DNA of 64,000 nt. It comes from Gemella haemolysans. Lineage in GTDB: Bacteria > Bacillota > Bacilli > Staphylococcales > Gemellaceae. This document shows positions 57,459 through 64,000 of the stretch, piece after piece. Position 1 is the stretch's first letter; each line of letters starts with the position of its first letter. Location: contig NZ_CP050965.1 of assembly GCF_012273215.1 (NCBI RefSeq), positions 682,001 to 746,000 on the forward strand. The letters are read 5' to 3'. The notes beneath the pieces are model-generated. The model ran no database searches. It had not been told where the DNA came from and saw nothing but the letters and a program-made list of their open reading frames with translations. The position numbers and the translations under genes were made by a program.

Positions 57459-58358
57459 ATGAAAAGAAAAAATATTGAAATAATAGTTGTTGCCGTTCTT
57501 TTTGTTTGTACTATATTGTTATATGTAGTTCAAAGTAATAAGGAAGTACTATTTAATACTACGAATAAGAGCAGTAATACTAATACAAATAAAGAATCAA
57601 ATAGTGAAAATGTAGCAAATGCTCGTGATGGAATTCAAGGTGTTGTACAACCTTCACCATTTATTACAACTCCTAATGGAGTAGAGGCTAATCTTCTTCA
57701 AAATGCTAATGGAAGTTTAATTGGTCAATTAATATATTTACAAAGAGAACATTTACCCGAAGCAGAACAAAAATTATTAGCAAATAATAAAGATGCTACT
57801 CAATATGTTTTGGGTTACTTGGCAGGTCAACAGGCTACACCTTTTGAACAAGGACAAACAGTAGATATAGACAGAAAGTACCCTTATTACATACAATGGG
57901 ATAAAAGATGGGCATATGATAAACTTGGTGGAACTAATATCGCTATTGGGGGATGTGGTCCAACATGTGTAGCTATGGCTTTAGGAGGAATATTAGACGA
58001 TAAATCAATTACTCCAAAGAGTATTGCTGAAAAAGAAGATGCAAATGGTTACTTTGCTGCGGAAGGAACAAAATGGAGCTTTTTTGATTATATAGCTAAA
58101 GAATATGGTGTTAAATCAACAGGTGTTCCACTAAATAAAGAAGCAATAAATGCAAGCTTAGATAAAGGGAATCCAATTATAGCTTCAGTACATCCCGGAA
58201 AATTCACAACAGTTGGTCATATTATACTAATTACTGCAAAAGATGAAGATGGTAATTACATAATCAATGATCCTAACAGTTACACAAGAACATTAAAAAA
58301 ATGGTCTTACGATGAATTAAAAACAGAAATCGTAGCTATGTGGGAATTCTCAAAATAA
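57459..58358 (+). CDS. Membrane-anchored C39-like cysteine peptidase
   Basis: A 299-residue protein with an N-terminal transmembrane helix (about 8-26) and a Ser/Asn/Thr-rich linker (to ~60). The C-terminal domain is a papain-like C39_2 fold: Cys166 in GGCGPTCVAMALGG and His254 in VGHIILITAKD, followed by an Asn-Asp pair (NDPNS) that fits the third catalytic residue. It should act outside the cell. It lacks ABC transporter domains, so it is not a bacteriocin exporter. Substrate unknown. Confidence 0.88.
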   Translation: MKRKNIEIIVVAVLFVCTILLYVVQSNKEVLFNTTNKSSNTNTNKESNSENVANARDGIQGVVQPSPFITTPNGVEANLLQNANGSLIGQLIYLQREHLPEAEQKLLANNKDATQYVLGYLAGQQATPFEQGQTVDIDRKYPYYIQWDKRWAYDKLGGTNIAIGGCGPTCVAMALGGILDDKSITPKSIAEKEDANGYFAAEGTKWSFFDYIAKEYGVKSTGVPLNKEAINASLDKGNPIIASVHPGKFTTVGHIILITAKDEDGNYIINDPNSYTRTLKKWSYDELKTEIVAMWEFSK

Positions 58359-58370
58359 ATTTTAAATAAC

Positions 58371-58412
58371 AAAAAATCTTCAATACATTATGTGTTGGAG
58401 ATTTTTTATTTT
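58371..58412 (+). terminator. Intrinsic terminator after the C39 gene
   Basis: AAATCTTCAATACA pairs with TGTTGGAGATTT around a short loop, followed by TTTATTTTT. Confidence 0.85.
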
Positions 58413-58549
58413 TGAAAATTTTAGTAGGGCAATACATCAAATTTAAAAGTTAAATTATAAAGAAAAAAATTGGTTTGTTTTTATTTTTATAAATGTTATT
58501 AAAGAATATTATTTTTTCTTGTTAGTAAATTTTTTATCAAACCAATAAT

Positions 58550-58578
58550 TTGATATTAATTATGAAAACCTTTATAAT
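58550..58578 (+). promoter_or_regulatory. Promoter of sufCDSUB
   Basis: TTGATA at 58550 and TATAAT at 58573 are exactly 17 bases apart. Confidence 0.75.
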
Positions 58579-58590
58579 TAATATTATGAA

Positions 58591-58618
58591 AATAATGATT
58601 ATTAGTATTATTACTAAT
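58591..58618. promoter_or_regulatory. Nested palindromes at the suf transcription start
   Basis: AATAATGATTATT (58591-58603) is a perfect 6-1-6 palindrome like Fur-family boxes (Fur and PerR share ATAATnATTAT). Directly overlapping is ATTAGTATTATTACTAAT (58601-58618), with perfect 7-bp arms. They lie just downstream of the -10, a common repressor position. The regulator is unknown. Confidence 0.55.
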
Positions 58619-58656
58619 GTATAAATCGAAATAGTATAAGAGATGGAGGAAATAAA

Positions 58657-59397
58657 ATGTCAGTTCTTGATATAAAAAATTTAGAAGTATCAATTAATGA
58701 AAAACAAATATTAAAAGGACTAAACTTAGAAATAAAATCTGGTGAAATTCATGCGGTAATGGGACCGAATGGAGCTGGTAAATCTACACTAGCTTCTGCG
58801 ATTATGGGGCATCCTAAATATGAAGTTGATGGAGGAAGCATCTTATTAGATGGTGAAGAAGTATTAGAAATGGAAGTTGATGAAAGAGCTCGCGCTGGGT
58901 TATTTTTAGCTATGCAATATCCATCAGAAGTTCCAGGTGTACCAACTTCAGAATTTATTAAATCAGCTATCAATGCACAACGTGAAGATAGTATCCCGCT
59001 AATGCAATACATTAAAAAATTAGATAAAACAATGGTATTTTTAGACATGGATTTAAAAATGTCTCAACGTTATGTAAATGATGGATTCTCAGGTGGAGAA
59101 AAGAAACGTAATGAAATTTTACAAATGATGATGTTAGAACCAAAATTTGCTATACTAGATGAAATTGACTCTGGTTTAGATATCGATGCTTTAAAAGTAG
59201 TGTCAAAAGGTGTTAACAAAATGCGTGGAGAAAACTTTGGTTGCTTAATAATCACTCACTACCAAAGATTATTAGATTACATTGAGCCAGATTTCGTTCA
59301 CGTATTAATGGACGGAAAAATCGTAAAATCAGGTGGACCTGAATTAGCGCTTCGCTTAGAAAAAGAAGGTTATGATTGGTTAAAAGAAGAGGTTTAA
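58657..59397 (+). CDS. sufC: Fe-S cluster assembly ATPase SufC
   Basis: A 246-residue ABC-type ATPase that works with SufB and SufD on the scaffold. Walker A is GPNGAGKST, the signature is [14 protein letters not shown], Walker B is [15 protein letters not shown] and the H-loop is [16 protein letters not shown] is the ribosome-binding site. First gene of the operon. Confidence 0.97.
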   Translation: MSVLDIKNLEVSINEKQILKGLNLEIKSGEIHAVMGPNGAGKSTLASAIMGHPKYEVDGGSILLDGEEVLEMEVDERARAGLFLAMQYPSEVPGVPTSEFIKSAINAQREDSIPLMQYIKKLDKTMVFLDMDLKMSQRYVNDGFSGGEKKRNEILQMMMLEPKFAILDEIDSGLDIDALKVVSKGVNKMRGENFGCLIITHYQRLLDYIEPDFVHVLMDGKIVKSGGPELALRLEKEGYDWLKEEV

Positions 59398-59398
59398 T

Positions 59399-60685
59399 AT
59401 GGAAAATAATAAATTAAAACTAAGTATTAAAACTTTACAAAGTATTTTTTCTAATACTAATGAACCAACATGGTTTTTAAATACTAGAAAATTAGCTTTA
59501 TATAAAAGTTATACACTATCTTTTCCAAAACTAGAGTCTATGGAGTTAGAAAGATGGAACTTATTTAATGTTGATTTTTCAACTCTAAGATTAGAAAATG
59601 AAGGAAATATAGATATAACTAAATATGGAATTAATAATGATGATTTTGCTGTAGTGCAAAAAAATAATACTATTGTTCATATTAATATTCCTGAAAAATA
59701 TGCAGATAAAGTAGTAATTAAAGATATTTTTTCAGCTATGAATGATGATCACATTAAAGACAGCTTTATGAGTGTAGTCGATTATGCAGAAAGTAAAGTA
59801 ACAGCTGTTCACTATTCATTATTAAATGCAGGATTATTTATCAACGTTAAAGATAATGTGTTTATAGAAGAGCCGCTTCAATATATTGTCATTTCAGATA
59901 AAGAACAATGTTTATTTAACCATGTTACTATTCAAGTTGGTAAAAATTCTAAATTTAACTTTATCGAAAACTATGTAAATAATCAAAAAGAAGACAAAGC
60001 ACCATTCAGTTTAGTTTCTGAAGTTGTAGCTCATGAAGGAGCACAAATTAATTATAGCTCTATTACAAACCAACCAGGAGAAAAACGTGGAACTATTTTA
60101 CGTCGTGGATTAACTTATAGAGATTCACTAATTAACTGGAATGTTGCAGCGATGGATGAAGCAGATGTATATCACGATAATACAACAAATATTCTAGGTG
60201 ATGGATCTGAAGCTAACCTTAAGATTGTTACTTTAGGAGTTAAAGAACAAAAAACTTACTTCAATAGTGAAGTAGTTAACCAAGGATTAAGTAGTAAAGG
60301 TGATATTCTTCAACACGGTGTATTACTTGATAGATCTCATATTGTATTTAACGGTGTAGGATTTATCGTTAAAGGAGCAACAGGTTCTAACGCTTATCAA
60401 AGTTCAAGAATGCTGACACTTTCATCTGAAGCAAAAGCTGATGCAAATCCAATGCTACTAATCGATGAAAATGATGTTATGGTAGGTCACGGTGCTTCTC
60501 TAGGGCGTATTGATGAAGAGCAATTATACTACTTACAAAGTAGAGGATTAACAAGAAAAGAATCTAGCAGATTACTAGTTCACGGATTCTTATCTCCAGT
60601 TATCTCAGAATTAACAGTAGATAAGATTAAAGAACTTGTTACAGTCCTTATTGATGAAAAAATTAACAATAACGAGAGTGAATAA
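59399..60685 (+). CDS. sufD: Fe-S cluster assembly protein SufD
   Basis: A 428-residue beta-helix protein that pairs with SufB. GATGSNAYQSSRMLTLS and PMLLIDENDVMVGHGASLG with the conserved His, and EEQLYYLQSRGLTRKES, are diagnostic. It begins 1 base after the sufC stop, so coupled translation is likely. Confidence 0.96.
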   Translation: MENNKLKLSIKTLQSIFSNTNEPTWFLNTRKLALYKSYTLSFPKLESMELERWNLFNVDFSTLRLENEGNIDITKYGINNDDFAVVQKNNTIVHINIPEKYADKVVIKDIFSAMNDDHIKDSFMSVVDYAESKVTAVHYSLLNAGLFINVKDNVFIEEPLQYIVISDKEQCLFNHVTIQVGKNSKFNFIENYVNNQKEDKAPFSLVSEVVAHEGAQINYSSITNQPGEKRGTILRRGLTYRDSLINWNVAAMDEADVYHDNTTNILGDGSEANLKIVTLGVKEQKTYFNSEVVNQGLSSKGDILQHGVLLDRSHIVFNGVGFIVKGATGSNAYQSSRMLTLSSEAKADANPMLLIDENDVMVGHGASLGRIDEEQLYYLQSRGLTRKESSRLLVHGFLSPVISELTVDKIKELVTVLIDEKINNNESE

Positions 60686-60687
60686 TA

Positions 60688-61917
60688 ATGATAGATTTTA
60701 GTAAATATAGAGAAGACTTTCCTATATTAAAAAGAAAGATATCAGGAAATGATTTGATATTTTTTGATAATGGAGCTACTACTCAAAAGCCTAATCAAGT
60801 AATCGATGCTATATCAGATTACTATAGGAATTATAATTCGAATATCCATAGATCTGTTTATACCTTAGGTAATGAATCAGAGAAAATATACGAAGAGTCT
60901 AAAGAGCTTGTAAGAGAATTTATTAATGCTAGTAGTTATGAAGAAATAATTTATACTAGTGGAACTACTGAGAGCTTAAATTTCGCAGCAAGAATTCTAG
61001 AACAAGATGTTAGTGAAGGTGATGAGATTATCCTTACATATATGGAGCATCATGCTAATATTATCCCATGGCAACAACTGGCTAAACGTAAAAATCTAGT
61101 TTTAAAATATTTAGAACTAGATGAAGAAGGAAGAATTAGTATTGAACAACTAAAAGAGTTTATCACAGAAAAAACTAAAATTGTTTCAATATGTCACGCT
61201 TCTAATGTATTAGGGAATATTAATCCGGTTTATGAAATTGGTGAATTATTGAAAGATAAAGATATTTATTTTGTAGTAGATGCTGCCCAATCAGTACCAC
61301 ATTTAAGAATTGATGTGCAAAAAATGAATTGTGATGTTTTAGCTTTTAGTGCGCATAAGATGTGTGGACCTACTGGTATAGGTGTGCTTTATGGTAAAAA
61401 GAGCTTATTAGAAAAATTTGATCCAGTAGAATTTGGTGGAGGAATGATTGGTATTGTTGAAGATACTTCTGCAACGTGGGCTATACTTCCAGATAAGTTT
61501 GAAGCGGGAACACCACTTCTAGCTGAAGCTGCTGGACTAGCTGCAACTATTAAGTATTTAAATAGTATTGGATTAGAAAATATAGAAAAGTATACAAAAG
61601 AACTTACAGAATATATGTATTCTGAATTGTCTAAAATTGAGAACATTGAGATATATGGTGTGAAAAATATCGAAGACAGAGTTTCGTTAGTATCTTTTAA
61701 CTTAGTAGGTGTTCATCCTCATGACTTAACTAGTTTCTTAGATGAAAAAGGAATTTGTATAAGAGCAGGTCATCAATGTACACAACCATTATTAGGAAAA
61801 TTAGGAACATATTCGGTAGCGAGAGCGAGTCTATATCTATATAATACAAAAGAAGAAATAGATTTCTTTATTCAAACTTTAAAAGAAACGAAGGAGTTTT
61901 TCGAAAATGAGTTTTAG
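60688..61917 (+). CDS. sufS: Cysteine desulfurase SufS
   Basis: A 409-residue PLP enzyme that takes sulfur from cysteine and passes it to SufU. The PLP Lys is in SAHKMCGPTGIGVLYGKK, and the catalytic Cys is in RAGHQCTQPLLG. IYTSGTTESLNFAAR is the usual PLP-binding stretch. It overlaps sufU by 11 bases. Confidence 0.97.
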   Translation: MIDFSKYREDFPILKRKISGNDLIFFDNGATTQKPNQVIDAISDYYRNYNSNIHRSVYTLGNESEKIYEESKELVREFINASSYEEIIYTSGTTESLNFAARILEQDVSEGDEIILTYMEHHANIIPWQQLAKRKNLVLKYLELDEEGRISIEQLKEFITEKTKIVSICHASNVLGNINPVYEIGELLKDKDIYFVVDAAQSVPHLRIDVQKMNCDVLAFSAHKMCGPTGIGVLYGKKSLLEKFDPVEFGGGMIGIVEDTSATWAILPDKFEAGTPLLAEAAGLAATIKYLNSIGLENIEKYTKELTEYMYSELSKIENIEIYGVKNIEDRVSLVSFNLVGVHPHDLTSFLDEKGICIRAGHQCTQPLLGKLGTYSVARASLYLYNTKEEIDFFIQTLKETKEFFENEF

Positions 61918-62335
61918 TGATTTAAAAAGTTTATATAAACAAGTAATCTTAGATCATAGTAAACATCCTAGAAATAATGGAGTAATAGAAAATAGTTATA
62001 AGCTAGAGATGTTAAATCCTTCATGTGGTGATAAAATAACTGTTAGTATGAAATTAGTTGATGATATTATTGAGGATATCAAATTTGTTGGGACTGGTTG
62101 TTCTATTTCGTTAGCTTCAGCTTCAATGTTAACAGAAGAACTAAAAGGTCTATCAGTAGAAAAAGCAAATGCCAAAATTAAAGACTTTTTAAATATGATA
62201 ATGGGAAATGAATTTAATGAAGAAAACTTAGAAGATAGTATTTCATTACAAAATATTTCTCAACTTCCAGCTAGGGTAAAATGTGCAACTCTTGCATGGA
62301 AAATTACAGAAAAAATATTAGAAGAAAATAAATAG
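61907..62335 (+). CDS. sufU: Sulfur-transfer protein SufU
   Basis: A 142-residue zinc-dependent sulfur acceptor of the Firmicute Suf system. The three ligand/acceptor cysteines are in [21 protein letters not shown] and [26 protein letters not shown] is the family N-terminus. It overlaps the end of sufS. Confidence 0.96.
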   Translation: MSFSDLKSLYKQVILDHSKHPRNNGVIENSYKLEMLNPSCGDKITVSMKLVDDIIEDIKFVGTGCSISLASASMLTEELKGLSVEKANAKIKDFLNMIMGNEFNEENLEDSISLQNISQLPARVKCATLAWKITEKILEENK

Positions 62336-62352
62336 AAAAAGGAGTGATTGCA

Positions 62353-63750
62353 TTGAATAAAAATGAAGAAATGTTTACCGATTATCAGTATGGATTTTCA
62401 GATAAAGATGTATCTATATTCAAAACTGATAAAGGATTAACAAAAGAAATCGTCAAGACAATTTCTGAAAGAAAAGAAGAACCACAATGGATGTTAGAAT
62501 ATCGTCTAAATGCATTAAAAGAGTTCTATAGAATGCCGATGCCTACATGGGGTGGAGACTTATCAGAAATCGATTTTGAGGATTTAACATACTATGTAAA
62601 ACCATCAGAAAAAACAGAGCGTTCTTGGGATGAAGTACCAGAAGAAATTAAAAATACTTTTGAAAAACTTGGTATTCCAGAAGCTGAACAAAAATACTTA
62701 GCAGGTGTATCTGCACAATATGAATCAGAAGTAGTTTATCATAATATGCATAAACAATTCGAAGAAAAAGGAATTATCTTTGAAGATACTGATACAGCAT
62801 TAAAAAATCATGAAGAAATCTTTAAAGAATACTTCTCAAAAGCTGTTGATTTTAATGATAATAAATTCGCTGCATTAAACTCTGCAGTATGGTCAGGTGG
62901 TTCATTCATCTACTGTCCAGAAAATGTATCTGTAGAAGCACCGCTTCAAGCGTACTTTAGAATTAATAGTGAGAAAATGGGGCAGTTTGAGCGTACTTTA
63001 ATTATTATTGAAAAAAACTCTTCTCTTCACTATGTAGAAGGATGTACTGCTCCAACTTACTCAGCTAGTTCACTACATGCTGCTGTAGTAGAAATCTTTA
63101 TTAAAGAAAATGCTCGTTTTAGATATACGACTATTCAAAACTGGTCAACAAACGTTTATAACTTAGTTACTAAGCGTGCGATTGTTGAGAAAAACGGGAC
63201 AATGGAATGGGTAGATGGAAACTTAGGTTCTAAATTAACAATGAAATATCCAGCTTGTATCTTAGTTGGTGAAGGAGCAAGTGGAAGTACACTATCTATT
63301 GCAATGGCTAGTGAAGGACAAGTACTTGATGCGGGTTCTAAGATGATTCACCTAGCGCCTAGAACATCATCTACTGTTGTTTCTAAATCAATGTCTCGTC
63401 GTGGTGGAAAAGTTAACTACCGTGGATGGATTCACTTCGGTAAAAACTCAGAAGGATCTCGATCAAACATTGAATGTGATACATTAATCTTAGATGAATA
63501 CTCAACTTCAGATACTATTCCTTACAACATAGTTAAAAACTCTAACGTATCATTAGAACACGAAGCAAAAGTATCTAAAGTATCAGAAGAACAACTATTT
63601 TACTTAATGAGTAGAGGTCTTGATGAAGGACAAGCTACAGAAATGATAGTTATGGGATTCATCGAACCATTTACGAAAGAACTTCCAATGGAATACGCTG
63701 TAGAATTAAACAGATTAATTTCATTTGAGATGGAAGGATCAATAGGATAA
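62353..63750 (+). CDS. sufB: Fe-S cluster assembly scaffold SufB
   Basis: A 465-residue scaffold on which the cluster is built. [34 protein letters not shown] and the C-terminal [24 protein letters not shown] are characteristic. The start is set at TTG 62353, 8 bases after the GGAG site (62341-62344); the GTG at 62344 overlaps that site. The last gene of the operon. Confidence 0.95.
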   Translation: MNKNEEMFTDYQYGFSDKDVSIFKTDKGLTKEIVKTISERKEEPQWMLEYRLNALKEFYRMPMPTWGGDLSEIDFEDLTYYVKPSEKTERSWDEVPEEIKNTFEKLGIPEAEQKYLAGVSAQYESEVVYHNMHKQFEEKGIIFEDTDTALKNHEEIFKEYFSKAVDFNDNKFAALNSAVWSGGSFIYCPENVSVEAPLQAYFRINSEKMGQFERTLIIIEKNSSLHYVEGCTAPTYSASSLHAAVVEIFIKENARFRYTTIQNWSTNVYNLVTKRAIVEKNGTMEWVDGNLGSKLTMKYPACILVGEGASGSTLSIAMASEGQVLDAGSKMIHLAPRTSSTVVSKSMSRRGGKVNYRGWIHFGKNSEGSRSNIECDTLILDEYSTSDTIPYNIVKNSNVSLEHEAKVSKVSEEQLFYLMSRGLDEGQATEMIVMGFIEPFTKELPMEYAVELNRLISFEMEGSIG

Positions 63751-63763
63751 TAAATTATATTTT

Positions 63764-63799
63764 GAACTCTGAAAATCTATTCATAGATTTTCAGAGTTC
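63764..63799. terminator. Long perfect hairpin after sufB
   Basis: GAACTCTGAAAATCTAT and ATAGATTTTCAGAGTTC form a perfect 17-bp stem with a 2-base centre. The T run after it is weak (TTAAGG). It may act as a bidirectional terminator or as a 3' barrier. Confidence 0.75.
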
Positions 63800-63803
63800 T
63801 TAA

Positions 63804-63899
63804 GGTTGTATAATAAAATCCAGGCATGAGAAAATTAGAAAACATGGATATGAAATTGAATCTGCAACGAGACAGTTAGAAAACTTAATTAGCGAATAA
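63804..63899 (+). pseudogene. Possible protein fragment at the window end
   Basis: One frame from after TAA 63801 to TAA 63897 codes an ordered, helix-like stretch with HGYEIESATRQLENLISE near its end. It has no start codon and no ribosome-binding site. It looks like the C-terminal remnant of a lost gene, but I do not recognise the family. The last 100 bases of the window hold nothing I recognise. Confidence 0.25.
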
Positions 63900-64000
63900 T
63901 AAATAAAAGGATTATAAAATATACTTAAATTAGAATTATAATTTTGATGAAAGTTAGTCTTATAGTCTTTTTATTTTATGTCAAAATATGGTTGTTATAG

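Overview
The window is AT-rich chromosomal DNA of a Gram-positive Firmicute. Gene content, low GC and cell-surface features (sortase-anchored subtilase, EzrA, Asp23/Gls24 protein, T-box leaders on pheST and alaS, Suf operon in the order C-D-S-U-B) fit the Bacilli and most resemble Gemella. The genus is recognised by impression, not by a search. Almost all of it is core housekeeping DNA. There is no prophage, IS element, CRISPR array or rRNA operon. Two tRNA genes (His, Cys) sit as a pair with a consensus promoter.

Layout. 1-676: 3' end of cutC and an overlapping VOC gene. 743-5980: a 1,706-residue cell-wall subtilase. 6013-6262: tRNA-His and tRNA-Cys. 6470-7394: orphan PhnD-type lipoprotein. 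7436-10048: ruvAB and queH. 10318-12410: ptsHI. 12516-16288: Phe T-box and pheST, then plsY and folD. 17861-19974: secE, nusG, a DegV-family gene and gloA. 19982-24671: rimP-nusA-rnpM-ylxQ-infB-rbfA, followed by a structured leader and an ABC-F gene. 26501-28968: msrC (minus) and ezrA. 29128-31802 (minus): a metal-ion ABC transporter behind a Zur-like box. 32015-35725: rpsB-tsf-pyrH-frr and two small genes. 35787-36638 (minus): a pseudouridine synthase. 36774-41323: XRE-cupin regulator and potABCD, preceded by a four-site repeat array. 41403-43627: small membrane proteins, including a pair of paralogues. 43652-48786: dnaX-ebfC-recR-tkt-S1 protein. 48793-51792: Ala T-box and alaS. 51806-54931: Gls24 gene, nusB, xseAB, ispA. 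55446-58358: glycerate kinase, EamA transporter, C39-like peptidase. 58550-63750: sufCDSUB.

How the genes work together. The gene sets are coherent: translation and RNA processing (rimP to rbfA; rpsB to frr), recombination and repair (ruvAB, recR, dnaX, xseAB), sugar uptake (ptsHI), polyamine uptake (pot), metal uptake, and Fe-S assembly (suf). Control elements readable in the sequence include two T-boxes, a Zur-type palindrome, nested palindromes at the suf promoter, a hairpin leader at rimP, a folded leader at rpsB, and a folded leader with a short uORF before the ABC-F gene.

Most notable items: the 31-bp-period array of four 17-bp operators before the XRE-cupin/pot operon; the ABC-F leader; a DnaX lacking the usual four-cysteine zinc module; an in-frame TAA inside the conserved C-terminus of one of two tandem paralogues; and a metal-binding lipoprotein whose ligand set and His-rich tail or operator suggest different metals. 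No clearly new multi-gene system was found.
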